This document shows, piece after piece, positions 7,856-16,509 of a stretch of DNA of 64,000 nt. Within the stretch, counting starts at the first letter, position 1, and every line of letters begins with the position of its first letter. The stretch comes from Blastococcus_B deserti (GTDB lineage: Bacteria > Actinomycetota > Actinomycetes > Mycobacteriales > Geodermatophilaceae): contig NZ_JBHUHP010000014.1 in NCBI RefSeq assembly GCF_042682525.1, forward strand, positions 62,001 to 126,000. Reading direction: 5' to 3'. The notes beneath the pieces were generated by a model. The model did not search any database. It was given only the letters and a program-made list of their open reading frames with translations, and had not been told where the DNA came from. The position numbers were made by a program, and so were the translations under genes.

Positions 7856-9970
7856 TCAGACCCGCTCGAGCTCCCGCTCCGGCCGGGCGCCCGCCGGTCC
7901 CTTCGCCAGCCGGCTGGGCCACCAGACGCGGTCGCCGATGATCGCCACGGCGGCCGGCACGACCAGCGACCGGACGACGAAGGTGTCCAGCAGCACGCCG
8001 AAGCCGACCAGGAACGCCACCTGCGCGAGGAACAGCACCGGCAGGACGGCGAGCGCGCCGAAGGTCGCCGCCAGCACCAGCCCGGCGGAGGTGATGACAC
8101 CACCGGTCACCGCCAGCGCGCGCAGCACCCCGTCGCGGGTGCCGTGGCGGGCGGACTCCTCCCGGGCCCTGGTCATCAGGAAGATGTTGTAGTCGATCCC
8201 GAGCGCGACGAGGAACACGAAGGCGATCAGCAGGATCGTCGGGTCGCTGCCCGGGAAGCCGAACACGCTCTCGAACAGCAGCGCGGCCACGCCGACCGTC
8301 GCCCCGACGCTGAGCACCACCGTCGCGACCAGGAGGACGGGCGCCACGAGCGAGCGCAGCAGCAGCCCGAGCACGACGAGGATGACCGCCAGGACGCTTG
8401 GGATGATCACCCCGAGGTCGCGGGCCGCGCTCTCGCGGGCGTCGAGGTTGGCGGCGGTCTCCCCGCCGACGATCGCCTCGGGGTCGGCGTCGTCGAGCGC
8501 CGTCCGCAGCTCCTGCACCGCTTCGTTGGCCTCGGTGCTGTCCGGCGGCACGTCCAGCGTGGCGTCGAGCCGCACGAGGCCGTCGACGACGACCGGCGGC
8601 GCGAAGGGCACCGGCTGCGGGCCGACGTACGGGACCACCGAGGCGACGCCGTCGGTCGCCGCGGCCACCTCGGCCACCTCGGGCCACGTCTCCTCGGGCG
8701 TGACGATGATCGTCGGGCTCGCGGTGCCCGCCTCGAAGTGCCGGGCCAGCGCCTCCTGCCCGTCGACCCCGTTGGACTCGCCCTGGATGACGTCGGAGAT
8801 CGCGATGCCCTCGGCCTCGTAGGTGGGGGCGAAGACCGCGGCGGCGATCAGGGCGGCGAGGCTTGCGCCCAGCACCCGGCGAGGACGGCGGCCCACCAGC
8901 CGGGCCACCGCCTGCCAGCCGCCGCCGCGCCGCGGCTCGCTGCCGTAGTTCGGGCGGAACGGCCAGAAGGCGGCGCGGCCGAGCAGGAGCAGGGCCGCCG
9001 GCAGGAAGCTCAGGGCGGCGAGGACGGCGAGGACGACGCTGACCGCCGAGATCGGGCCGAGGCCACGGTTGGACCCGAGGTCGGACAGCAGCAGGCAGAG
9101 CACGCCGAGGACGACGGTGGCCCCCGAGGCGACGATCGGCTCCCACGACCGGCGCAGTGCCGTGCGCATGGCGGCGTACTTCGACTCCTCGCGCCGCAGC
9201 TCCTCGCGGAAGCGCGCCACCAGCAGGAGCCCGTAGTCCGTGGCGGCGCCGACGACGAGGATCGCGGCGATGCCCTGGCTCTGCCCGTTCACGGTGATGA
9301 CGCCGGCGTCGGCCAGCAGGTAGGCGAGCGCGTTGGCGGCGGTCAGGGCGAGACCGGCGGTCCCGATGACCAGCAGCGGCAGCAGCGGGCTGCGGTAGAC
9401 GACCAGCAGAATGATGAGGACGACGCCGAAGGCGGCGAGCAGCAGCAACCCGTCGATGCCCTCGAAGACGGCGGAGAAGTCGGCGAAGATGCCGGCCGGC
9501 CCCGTGACGAACGAATCCGTGCCGTCGAGCTCGATCGCCGCGCGGAGATCCTCCACGACCGGGAGCAGGTCGTTGCTCAGGTCCGGTTCGAGGGGGAGGA
9601 AGGCCTGGACCGCCTCGCCGTCCTCGGCGGGGATCAGGGGGGTCGGGGGCGCGGCGAGCGCGCCGGCCGCCTCCGCGACCTCCGTGGCGGCGCGCAGCCG
9701 CTCGCCGATGGCGGTGAGGCCGGCCTCGTCGAGGCCGTCGGTGTCCTCCCACAGCAGCACGGCGGGGATGGACTCGACGGGCTGGAACCCGCCCTGCAGT
9801 TCCTGCACGCGGGTCGACTCGGCGCTGTCGGGCAGGAACGCGGCGATGTCGTTCTCCTGCAGGTCGGTCAGCTGCGCGCCGAGGGCCGACAGGGGTCCCG
9901 CGCTCCCGAGCCAGACGAGCAGGACGAGCGCCGGCAGGACCCACCGGGCTGTCGAGCGGGCGCGCGGCAT
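7856..9970 (-). CDS. MMPL/RND-family membrane transporter
   Basis: 704 residues, ATG with GGAGG upstream on the minus strand. There is an N-terminal membrane helix (~10-30), a large extracytoplasmic loop (~35-160), a block of about five helices (~165-330), a second loop and a second helix block (~515-690), which is the duplicated RND layout. The internal repeats (YRSPLLPLLVIGTAGL and LLRSLVAPVLLVATV) and the helix-embedded G-x-x-x-D-Y segments (TDYGLLLVARFREE, GIDYNIFLMTRAREE) identify the MMPL family. Such proteins export lipids or drugs using the proton gradient; the substrate cannot be told from the sequence. It stands alone and convergent to pheA. Confidence 0.9.
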   Translation of the reverse strand: MPRARSTARWVLPALVLLVWLGSAGPLSALGAQLTDLQENDIAAFLPDSAESTRVQELQGGFQPVESIPAVLLWEDTDGLDEAGLTAIGERLRAATEVAEAAGALAAPPTPLIPAEDGEAVQAFLPLEPDLSNDLLPVVEDLRAAIELDGTDSFVTGPAGIFADFSAVFEGIDGLLLLAAFGVVLIILLVVYRSPLLPLLVIGTAGLALTAANALAYLLADAGVITVNGQSQGIAAILVVGAATDYGLLLVARFREELRREESKYAAMRTALRRSWEPIVASGATVVLGVLCLLLSDLGSNRGLGPISAVSVVLAVLAALSFLPAALLLLGRAAFWPFRPNYGSEPRRGGGWQAVARLVGRRPRRVLGASLAALIAAAVFAPTYEAEGIAISDVIQGESNGVDGQEALARHFEAGTASPTIIVTPEETWPEVAEVAAATDGVASVVPYVGPQPVPFAPPVVVDGLVRLDATLDVPPDSTEANEAVQELRTALDDADPEAIVGGETAANLDARESAARDLGVIIPSVLAVILVVLGLLLRSLVAPVLLVATVVLSVGATVGVAALLFESVFGFPGSDPTILLIAFVFLVALGIDYNIFLMTRAREESARHGTRDGVLRALAVTGGVITSAGLVLAATFGALAVLPVLFLAQVAFLVGFGVLLDTFVVRSLVVPAAVAIIGDRVWWPSRLAKGPAGARPERELERV

Positions 9971-10187
9971 GGGGTGGTCCTCCGTCGTCGATCAGCTCGT
10001 CGGTCGAGACGTCAGTGTGTCGCAAGGGGTGGAACCCGACCGATCGTCCGGAGGTCCTTCAGCTCGCGGACGCCTGGTGGATGCGAGACCTGACGCAGGC
10101 ACCCGCGGCTCCGGCTGCCCGGGTGGATGTGCGCTGATCGTGCTCGTGGCCGCCCATCACCACGGTCGGCGCACGGTGGTGGCGGCC
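9971..10187. terminator. Intergenic stretch with a hairpin downstream of groES
   Basis: Between the MMPL start and the groES stop I see no gene. The part next to groES holds GGCCGCC (10148-10154) and CACCAC pairing imperfectly with GGTGGTGGCGGCC (10175-10187), a GC-rich hairpin that could terminate groES transcription on the minus strand. There is no T-run. The rest includes the MMPL ribosome-binding site. Confidence 0.4.
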
Positions 10188-10526
10188 TCAGAGGTAGAGG
10201 CCGGTGGACTCCTCGATGCGCTCGGCGGCGACGGCGTGCACGTCGCGCTCGCGCAGGATGATCAGGTCCTCGCCGTGCACCTCGACCTCGTGCTGGTCCT
10301 CGGGGGAGAAGAGGACCTGGTCGCCGACCTTCACCTGCCGCACCGAGGCGCCGACCCCGCGGGCCTCGCCCCAGACCAGGCGCTTGGCCACCTGCGCGGT
10401 CGCGGGGATCAGGATGCCGCCGCTGGAGCGTCGGTCGCCGTCCTCCTTGCGCAGCGCGACCAGGATGCGGTCGTGCAGCATCTTGATCGGCAGCTTGCCG
10501 GTCGCTGACGCGATGTCGTCGGGCAC
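10188..10526 (-). CDS. GroES/Cpn10-family co-chaperonin-like protein, without adjacent groEL
   Basis: 112 residues from GTG 10526; an in-frame TTG at 10535 is also possible. The body KMLHDRILVALRKEDGDRRSSGGILIPATA, then VGDQVLFSPED..EVEVHGEDLIILRERDVHAV, follows the Cpn10 fold, including the mobile-loop region and the dome. A canonical GroES is about 97-100 residues; this one has a short N-terminal extension. No groEL lies nearby, so it is either a second co-chaperonin or a diverged relative. It probably works in the cytoplasm with a GroEL encoded elsewhere. Confidence 0.8.
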   Translation of the reverse strand: MPDDIASATGKLPIKMLHDRILVALRKEDGDRRSSGGILIPATAQVAKRLVWGEARGVGASVRQVKVGDQVLFSPEDQHEVEVHGEDLIILRERDVHAVAAERIEESTGLYL

Positions 10527-10557
10527 GTCGTCCAACGCTACCCGCCCGGCCTTTCCG

Positions 10558-10610
10558 GCTTTCCGTACCGGAAGCTGAGCGGGGACCGCCCGCTTTCCGT
10601 ACCGGAAGCT
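10558..10610. repeat. Family A paired palindrome, copy 1
   Basis: Two identical 18-nt units GCTTTCCGTACCGGAAGC at 10558-10575 and 10592-10609, start-to-start 34 nt, separated by GC-rich sequence. It sits directly behind the stop of the zincin gene and in front of groES on the same strand. See the other copies at 22066, 34970, 37288 and 61366. Confidence 0.9.
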
Positions 10611-10615
10611 GCGAT

Positions 10616-10978
10616 TCAGGCCCAGCCGAGGTCGTGGAGGCGGTCGTCGTCGATGCCGAAGTGGTGCGCGATCTCGTGGACGACGGTGATCGTGACCTCC
10701 TCGACGACGTCGTCCTCGGTCTCACAGATGTCGCAGATGGCCTCGCGGTAGATCATGATCCGGTCGGGCAGCTCGCCGCCGTACTGCCAGCCGCGCTCGG
10801 TCAGCGCGAATCCCTCGTAGAGGCCCAGCAGATCGGGCTCGTCGGGATTGCGGTCCTCGACGAGGACGACGACGTTGTTCATCAGCCGCATCAGGTCGGG
10901 CGGCACCTCGTCCAGGGCGTCGGCGACCAGCTCCTCGAACCGCTCCCGCGGCAGTGCCTGCAACTGGGTGGCCTTCAC
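10616..10978 (-). CDS. Small zincin-type metallopeptidase family protein (DUF1025-like)
   Basis: 120 residues from a GTG that overlaps the guaB1 stop as GTGA. The C-terminus carries HEIAHHFGIDDDRLHDLGW, an HExxH zinc motif with a downstream Asp/His-rich extension, as in the small Zincin_1 family (about 120-140 residues). The N-terminal half (LPRERFEELVADALDEVPPDL) is the usual helical lead of the family. Biological substrates are not known. It is probably co-translated with guaB1. Confidence 0.82.
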   Translation of the reverse strand: MKATQLQALPRERFEELVADALDEVPPDLMRLMNNVVVLVEDRNPDEPDLLGLYEGFALTERGWQYGGELPDRIMIYREAICDICETEDDVVEEVTITVVHEIAHHFGIDDDRLHDLGWA

Positions 10979-12408
10979 CAGGAGGTCGGCAGCGGCCGGC
11001 CCTCCTCGTAGCCGGCCGAGCTCTGCACCCCCAGCACGGCGCGCTCGTGGAGCTCGTCGATCGTCCGCGCGCCCGCGTACGTGCACGAGGAGCGCACCCC
11101 GGCGACGATCTGGTCGACGAGGTCCTCGACGCCGGGCCGGGCCGGGTCCAGGTACATCCGGGACGACGAGATGCCCTCCTCGAACAGCCCGGCGCGGGCG
11201 CGGTCGAACCCCGACTGGGACGACGTCCGGGCCTTCACGGCCCGGGCCGAGGCCATGCCGAACGACTCCTTGTAGAGCCGGCCGGACCCGTCGTCGTGGA
11301 TGTCGCCGGCGGACTCGTAGGTGCCGGCGAACCAGGAACCGACCATCACGTTGGCCGCGCCGGCGGCCAGCGCGAGCGCGATGTCGCGGGGGTGGCGGAC
11401 GCCGCCGTCGGCCCACACGTGCTTGCCCAGCTCCCGGGCGGCCGCCGCGCACTCCTCCACGGCGGAGAACTGCGGCCGGCCGACGCCGGTCATCATCCGC
11501 GTGGTGCACATGGCCCCGGGGCCGACGCCCACCTTGACGACGTCGGCGCCGGCCTCGACCAGGTCGCGGGTCCCGTCGGCGGTCACCACGTTGCCGGCGA
11601 CGACGGGGGTCACCCCGGCCACCGAGCGCACGGCCCGCACGGCCTCGACGGCCTTCTCCTGGTGCCCGTGCGCGGTGTCCACGACGAGGACGTCGACCCC
11701 GGCCGCGAGCAGCGCGGCCGCCTTGCCGACCACGTCGCCGTTGATGCCGACCGCGGCGGAGGTGAGCAGGTGGCCCTCGGCGTTGACCGCGGGGGTGTAG
11801 AGCGCCGACCGGAGGGCGCCCTTGCGGGTGATCACGCCGACGAGGCGGTCGCCCTCGACGACCGGGGCGGCGCTCACCCGCTCGCCGGAGAGCACGTCGA
11901 AGATCTTCGGCAGGTCCGTGCCGGCCGGGATGGTGAGGGGCTCGGCCGTCATGACCTGCGAGAGCTGGGTGAAGCGGTCCACGCCCTGGCACTGCCCGTC
12001 GGTGACGACGCCGGCGGGGGAACCGTCCTCGACCACGACCACGATGCCGTGCGCCCGCTTGGTGAGCAGGGCCAGTGCCTCACCGACCGTGGACGTGGGG
12101 GCGAGCGTGATGGCGGTGTCGTAGACGGGGTGCCGCGCCTTGATCCACGACACGACCTCGCTGACGACGTCCACCGGGATGTCCTGCGGCAGGACCGCCA
12201 GGCCGCCGCGGCGAGCCACCGTCTCGGCCATCCGCCGTCCGGAGATCGCGGTCATGTTGGCCACGACGACCGGGATGGTCGTCCCCACCCGGTCCGGCGT
12301 GGTCAGGTCCACCTCGAGCCGGGAACCGACGGCCGACCGGTTCGGGACCATGAAGACGTCGGCGTAGGTGAGGTCGTGGGCGGGGCGGACATCCCCGAGG
12401 AAACGCAT
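10975..12408 (-). CDS. guaB1: GuaB1-family IMP dehydrogenase-related protein (probable GMP reductase)
   Basis: 477 residues, close to the ~479 of mycobacterial GuaB1. The (beta/alpha)8 barrel carries the nucleotide-site loop GVGPGAMCTTRMMTGVGRPQ with the catalytic Cys, and the barrel is interrupted by two CBS motifs (~95-210; IVVVVEDGSPAGVVTD and APVVEGDRLVGVITRKGAL). Mycobacterial GuaB1 works as a GMP reductase (GMP to IMP, NADPH) whose CBS domains bind purine nucleotides, rather than as an IMP dehydrogenase. The ATG at 12408 is preferred because MRFLGDVRPAHDLTYADVF is the conserved start. Confidence 0.9.
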   Translation of the reverse strand: MRFLGDVRPAHDLTYADVFMVPNRSAVGSRLEVDLTTPDRVGTTIPVVVANMTAISGRRMAETVARRGGLAVLPQDIPVDVVSEVVSWIKARHPVYDTAITLAPTSTVGEALALLTKRAHGIVVVVEDGSPAGVVTDGQCQGVDRFTQLSQVMTAEPLTIPAGTDLPKIFDVLSGERVSAAPVVEGDRLVGVITRKGALRSALYTPAVNAEGHLLTSAAVGINGDVVGKAAALLAAGVDVLVVDTAHGHQEKAVEAVRAVRSVAGVTPVVAGNVVTADGTRDLVEAGADVVKVGVGPGAMCTTRMMTGVGRPQFSAVEECAAAARELGKHVWADGGVRHPRDIALALAAGAANVMVGSWFAGTYESAGDIHDDGSGRLYKESFGMASARAVKARTSSQSGFDRARAGLFEEGISSSRMYLDPARPGVEDLVDQIVAGVRSSCTYAGARTIDELHERAVLGVQSSAGYEEGRPLPTSW

Positions 12409-12494
12409 GACCGCATTGTCCCGCAAAGACTTCCGGCACCGGTGGATCCGCACGGTCCCGCCCCCCGGACGGCTCGGAGAGTCTTCCGTGGGAG

Positions 12495-12530
12495 CTCTGC
12501 CTCTGCCCACCGTGGTGGGCAGAGGCAGAG
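12495..12530. repeat. Family D perfect hairpin, copy 1
   Basis: CTCTGCCTCTGCCCAC (12495-12510) and GTGGGCAGAGGCAGAG (12515-12530) form a perfect 16-bp stem with a 4-nt CGTG loop. A near-identical hairpin lies at 30738-30771. It sits in the 358-nt gap between the divergent guaB1 and serS starts (12409-12766), where I see no other gene. Confidence 0.85.
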
Positions 12531-12754
12531 CGTGCGGCGCACCTCCCCCAGGTCGCACCGGGAAAGGCCGCGGCAGCGGCCAGCACGGAGGTCGCGTCCG
12601 CGAGGTGCTCGCGTTCCCTGGGTGGTCGCGTCCCCGAGGTGGCCGCGCCGCCGTCCGCCCTGCCGGGGAGGCCGGCCGGGTCGTAGCGGCCGTCGCGGCA
12701 CTGCTCGGCGTCCCGCGAGGAGCTCGGGCGAGGCGGCTCCCGCGGCGCCCCACC

Positions 12755-12769
12755 TACGATCAGGGGGTG
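12755..12769 (+). promoter_or_regulatory. Leaderless promoter -10 of serS
   Basis: TACGAT at 12755-12760 is followed by six bases and the GTG at 12767, so the transcript should begin at the start codon. A run of G before the GTG is not a convincing ribosome-binding site at that spacing. Confidence 0.5.
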
Positions 12770-14068
12770 ATCGACCTCCGACTCGTGCGCGAGAACCCCG
12801 ACGTCGTCCGTGCCAGCCAGCGGGCACGGGGCGCCGACGAGTCCCTCGTCGACGAACTGCTGAAGGCCGACGCCGCCCGCCGCGAGGCGGTCAAGCGGGC
12901 CGATGACCTGCGCGCGGAGCAGAAGAGCGCCTCCCAGGCGGTGAAGAAGGCGACGCCGGAGGAGCGGCCCGCCGTGCTCGACCGGGCCAAGGCCCTGGCC
13001 GCCGAGGTCAAGGAGGCCGAGGACGCGCAGCGCGCCGCCGACGCCGCCCTGCGCGAGGTCCACCTCAAGATCCCGAACGTGGTCGCCGACGAGGTCCCGC
13101 CCGGGGGTGAGGACGACGCGGTGACGATGCGCACCGTCGGCGAGGTGCCCGCCTACGACTTCCCCGTCCGCGACCACATCGAGATCGGCGAGACGCTCGG
13201 CGCCATCGACATGGAGCGGGGCGCGAAGGTCTCCGGCGCCCGGTTCTACTTCCTCACCGGCCCGGGGGCCCTCCTGGAGTTCGCGCTGGCCCAGGCAGCC
13301 ATCAGCCTGGCCGTCGCCGCCGGCTTCACCCCCGTCATCGCTCCCGCGCTGGTCAAGCCGGAGGCGATGGAGGGCACCGGCTTCCTCGGCGAGCACGACG
13401 AGGAGGTCTACCGCGTCGAGCGCGACGACCTGTACCTCGTGGGCACCTCCGAGGTGGCGCTGGCCGGCATGCACGCCAGGGAGGTGCTCGACCTGTCGGC
13501 GGGCCCCCGCCGCTACGCCGGCTGGTCGTCCTGCTTCCGCCGGGAGGCCGGCTCCTACGGCAAGGACACCCGCGGGATCATCCGGGTGCACTGGTTCGAC
13601 AAGGTGGAGATGTTCAGCTTCTGCCGGCCGGAGGAGACCCAGGCCGAGCACCTGCGGCTGCTGGCGTGGGAGGAGGAGTTCCTCCAGGCGCTCGAGCTGC
13701 CCTACCGGGTGGTCGACATCGCCGCCGGCGACCTGGGCACCAGCGCGACCCGCAAGTACGACATCGAGGCGTGGTTCCCCAGCCAGGGCACCTACCGCGA
13801 GCTCACCTCGACGTCGGACTGCACCACGTTCCAGGCCCGGCGCCTCGGCATCCGGTACCGCGACGCCGACGGGAAGCCACAGACGGCGGCGACGCTCAAC
13901 GGCACGCTCTGCGCCATCGCCCGGACGATCGCCTGCCTGCTCGAGGTGCACCAGCGCGCCGACGGCTCCGTCCACGTGCCCGTGGCGCTGCGTCCCTGGC
14001 TCGGCGGAGTCGAGGCCCTCACCCCCGGGATGACGCTGACCGCGCCCGTCCCGCCGCCCGCCGCATGA
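12767..14068 (+). CDS. serS: Seryl-tRNA synthetase
   Basis: 433 residues. MIDLRLVRENPDVVRASQRARG is the standard SerRS opening; residues ~10-105 form the long antiparallel coiled coil that grips the tRNA-Ser variable arm. The class II core has motif 2 (SSCFRREAGSYGKDTRGIIRVHWFDKVEMF) and motif 3 (NGTLCAIARTIACLLE), plus TSTSDCTTFQARRLGIRYR. It charges tRNA-Ser with serine, and one of its substrates, tRNA-Ser(UGA), lies at 45.5 kb in this window. The downstream HAD gene overlaps by 4 nt. Confidence 0.97.
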   Translation: MIDLRLVRENPDVVRASQRARGADESLVDELLKADAARREAVKRADDLRAEQKSASQAVKKATPEERPAVLDRAKALAAEVKEAEDAQRAADAALREVHLKIPNVVADEVPPGGEDDAVTMRTVGEVPAYDFPVRDHIEIGETLGAIDMERGAKVSGARFYFLTGPGALLEFALAQAAISLAVAAGFTPVIAPALVKPEAMEGTGFLGEHDEEVYRVERDDLYLVGTSEVALAGMHAREVLDLSAGPRRYAGWSSCFRREAGSYGKDTRGIIRVHWFDKVEMFSFCRPEETQAEHLRLLAWEEEFLQALELPYRVVDIAAGDLGTSATRKYDIEAWFPSQGTYRELTSTSDCTTFQARRLGIRYRDADGKPQTAATLNGTLCAIARTIACLLEVHQRADGSVHVPVALRPWLGGVEALTPGMTLTAPVPPPAA

Positions 14069-14982
14069 GCGGAGGCCGGCCGAAGGTCCTCAAGTCCTAC
14101 GGCGCCCTGCCCGATGCCGACCGTGTGATCGACCTGGGCGACTCCGTGCTGGGCTCGTGGCGGCCCAAGCTGATCGCCACCGACCTCGACGGCACCCTGC
14201 TCGACTCCGCCGGCGAGGTGAGTCCGCGCACCCGCGCCGCGCTGGAGGCCTGCTGGGACGCCGGCATCCCCGTCGTCGGCGTGACCGGCCGCGGCCCCCG
14301 CCTGCTCGACAGCGTCCGCGTAGCGCTCGACGACCGCGGCATCGCCGTCCTCGCCCAGGGCGGGTTCGTCGTCGACCTGGAGCGGAACGAGGTGCTCCGC
14401 ACGGTGGGGCTGCCGCGGGAGCGGGCACAGGCGGTCATCGAGCGGATCGAGGCCGTGGCCGGGGAACTGATCGTCGCCGTGGAGGACGCGGCCGAGCAGA
14501 GCGAGGTCTTCGGGCCGCTCCGGGTGCAGCACGGGTTCGACTGGCCCTACCCCGAGCCGGCCCACCTGCTCCCGAGGCACGAGGTCCTGCCCACCGGGGC
14601 CGTCCTGAAGGTCTTCCTGCGCTCGGCCACGCTGGGGCAGGACGAGCTGCTGGCCCGGGCGAAGAGCGTCGTCGACCCGGCCGACGCCGAGGTCACCCAC
14701 GCCGGGCTCGGCTTCATCGAGGTGCTCCCACCGGGCATCACGAAGGCCACCGGGCTGGCCGTCGCGCTGGAGCGCTACGGGGTCGGCTTCGGCGACGTCC
14801 TCACCTTCGGCGACATGCCGAACGACCTGCCGATGATCGCCGCGGTCACCCAGGCCGGCGGGCGCGCGATCGCCGTCGCCAACGCCCACCCCGCCGTCCG
14901 TGCGGCGACGACCGGGGTCACCAGCGGCCACGACGCCGACGGCGTCGCCCGCTATCTCGAGGCGGTCCTCGCCGATGTGTGA
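14065..14982 (+). CDS. HAD-superfamily (Cof-type, IIB) hydrolase, first of two
   Basis: 305 residues from ATG in an ATGA overlap with serS. HAD motif I is ATDLDGTLLDS (~residue 34), motif II is VTGRG, a Lys lies in KVFLRS and the final motif is GDMPNDLPMI. A cap of the C2 (Cof) type sits between motifs II and III. The first ~30 residues (KVLKSYGALPDADRVIDLGDSVL) are an extension absent from the next gene. These enzymes dephosphorylate sugar phosphates or nucleotides; the substrate is not inferable. Coupling to serS is a conserved-looking arrangement, but its meaning is unknown. Confidence 0.88.
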   Translation: MSGGRPKVLKSYGALPDADRVIDLGDSVLGSWRPKLIATDLDGTLLDSAGEVSPRTRAALEACWDAGIPVVGVTGRGPRLLDSVRVALDDRGIAVLAQGGFVVDLERNEVLRTVGLPRERAQAVIERIEAVAGELIVAVEDAAEQSEVFGPLRVQHGFDWPYPEPAHLLPRHEVLPTGAVLKVFLRSATLGQDELLARAKSVVDPADAEVTHAGLGFIEVLPPGITKATGLAVALERYGVGFGDVLTFGDMPNDLPMIAAVTQAGGRAIAVANAHPAVRAATTGVTSGHDADGVARYLEAVLADV

Positions 14983-14993
14983 CCGGCAGCGCG

Positions 14994-15797
14994 ATGTCTG
15001 ACTGGAGGCCCCGGCTGATCGCCAGCGACATGGACGGCACCCTCCTGCGCTGGGACGACACGGTCAGCGACGCCACGGTGGCCGAGCTGGAACGCTGGCG
15101 CGCGGACGGCGTCCCCGTCGTCCTGGCCACCGGCCGGCCACCGCGCTGGATGCGACGGATCCGTGAGGTGCTGGGTCACGGGACGGCGGTCTGCTGCAAC
15201 GGCGCGGTCCTCCTCGACCTGGAGCGGTTCGAGATCATCGCGGAGGAGCCGCTGCAGCCCGACGTCCTCGAGTCGGTCACGACCGAGCTGCGCCGGCGCC
15301 GCCCCGACACCTGGTTCGCGGTCGAGTACGGGCTGGAGTTCCGGCACGAGCCCATCTACCGACCGCGGTGGGACGTCGACGCCCCCGGGGTGGCGGAGGC
15401 GTCGCTCGACGAGCTGGTGGCCCAGCCGGTCGCCAAGCTGCTGGCCCGCCACGAGACGCTGCCGCGGGACGAGTTCGTCGCGCTCGTGGAGGACGTCGTC
15501 GGCGACCGCGCCACAGTCACCCACTCCTCGACCGACGCCCTCGCCGAGATCTCGGCGCCCGGGGTCACCAAGGCCTCCGGCCTGGCGACGGTGGCCGCCC
15601 GGTACGGCGTCGGCCCGGAGGACGTCGTCGTCTTCGGGGACATGCCCAACGACATCGCCGCCTTCGAGTGGGTGCGGGCGGCCGGCGGCCGGGCCGTGGC
15701 GATGGCGCACGCCCATCCCGACCTCATGGCCGTCGCCACCGACGTCACCGGCACGAACGACGACGACGGCGTCGCCGCCTTCCTCGCCGCCCTGTGA
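14994..15797 (+). CDS. HAD-superfamily (Cof-type, IIB) hydrolase, second of two
   Basis: 267 residues from ATG 14994; a GTG at 14979 that overlaps the previous stop (GTGA) is an in-frame alternative adding five residues. Motif I is ASDMDGTLLRW, motif II is LATGRP, the Lys is in VAKLLARH and motif IV is GDMPNDIAAF. It is a paralogue of the preceding gene and the two were probably created by tandem duplication. Cytoplasmic phosphatase of unknown substrate. Confidence 0.88.
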   Translation: MSDWRPRLIASDMDGTLLRWDDTVSDATVAELERWRADGVPVVLATGRPPRWMRRIREVLGHGTAVCCNGAVLLDLERFEIIAEEPLQPDVLESVTTELRRRRPDTWFAVEYGLEFRHEPIYRPRWDVDAPGVAEASLDELVAQPVAKLLARHETLPRDEFVALVEDVVGDRATVTHSSTDALAEISAPGVTKASGLATVAARYGVGPEDVVVFGDMPNDIAAFEWVRAAGGRAVAMAHAHPDLMAVATDVTGTNDDDGVAAFLAAL

Positions 15798-15824
15798 CCC
15801 TGCCCCGCCCGAGCCCGGCGGGAG

Positions 15825-16382
15825 TCAGAGGTACTGGCCGCCGCCGGGACGGAAGTCCGGCTGCTGAGCCGCCGTGTGGCCGCCGGGCAGCGCCCTGCGG
15901 CGGATCTCCTCGAGCTGCGCACGGGCGGCCATCTGCTGCGCGAACAGCGCCGTCTGGATGCCGTGGAAGACGCCCTCCAGCCAGCCCACCAGCTGGGCCT
16001 GCGCGATGCGCAGCTCGGCGTCCGACGGTGTCTCCCCCTCGCTGAAGGGCAGGGTGATGCGCTGGAGCTCCTCGCGCAGCTCCGGCGCCAGCCCCTCCTC
16101 CAGCTCCCGGATCGACGCGGCGTGGACGTCGCGGAGCCGGTTGCGGCTGGCGTCGTCCAGCGGCGCGGCCCGGACCTCCTCCAGCAGCTGCTTGATCATC
16201 GTGCCGATCCGCATGACCTTCGCGGGCTGCTCGACCATCTCGCCGACGCTGAGCGGGCCGTCGCTCCCGTCGTCGTCCTGCGCCGCGCCGTGCGGCATGG
16301 GCATCGTGCCGACCGGCCGCCCGTCGGGGCCGACCACGACGACCTGCTGGGGGCGTTCGCTGCCGTGTTCCGGTGCAGTCAT
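15825..16382 (-). CDS. bpa: Bacterial proteasome activator Bpa/PafE
   Basis: 185 residues. The centre (~50-150) is a helical bundle with LVGWLEGVFHGIQTALFAQQMAARAQLEE, typical of the family (DUF2587), and the protein ends in G-Q-Y-L, the C-terminal tail with which Bpa docks into the pockets of the 20S proteasome ring. Bpa forms a dodecameric ring that opens the proteasome gate without ATP and admits partly unfolded proteins. Proteasome and pup genes are not in this window, so the protein must act in trans. It is convergent to the HAD pair. Confidence 0.93.
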   Translation of the reverse strand: MTAPEHGSERPQQVVVVGPDGRPVGTMPMPHGAAQDDDGSDGPLSVGEMVEQPAKVMRIGTMIKQLLEEVRAAPLDDASRNRLRDVHAASIRELEEGLAPELREELQRITLPFSEGETPSDAELRIAQAQLVGWLEGVFHGIQTALFAQQMAARAQLEEIRRRALPGGHTAAQQPDFRPGGGQYL

Positions 16383-16509
16383 GCCCCCATCCTGCCTCCC
16401 GGCCGACGTCGGCTGCGGCGTGGGTTGAACCGGGGGGCGTCCCGGCACGTGAACGGGAGGGACGGGGCCGGCCGGCCCGCCGGTCCCCCGCGCAGGAAGG
16501 GGCTCCGCC

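Noticed and set aside
8144..10093. Very long open frame opposite the MMPL gene
   Set aside because: Shadow frame caused by high GC; composition rich in R, G, D and V without a fold, while the other strand has a clear transporter.
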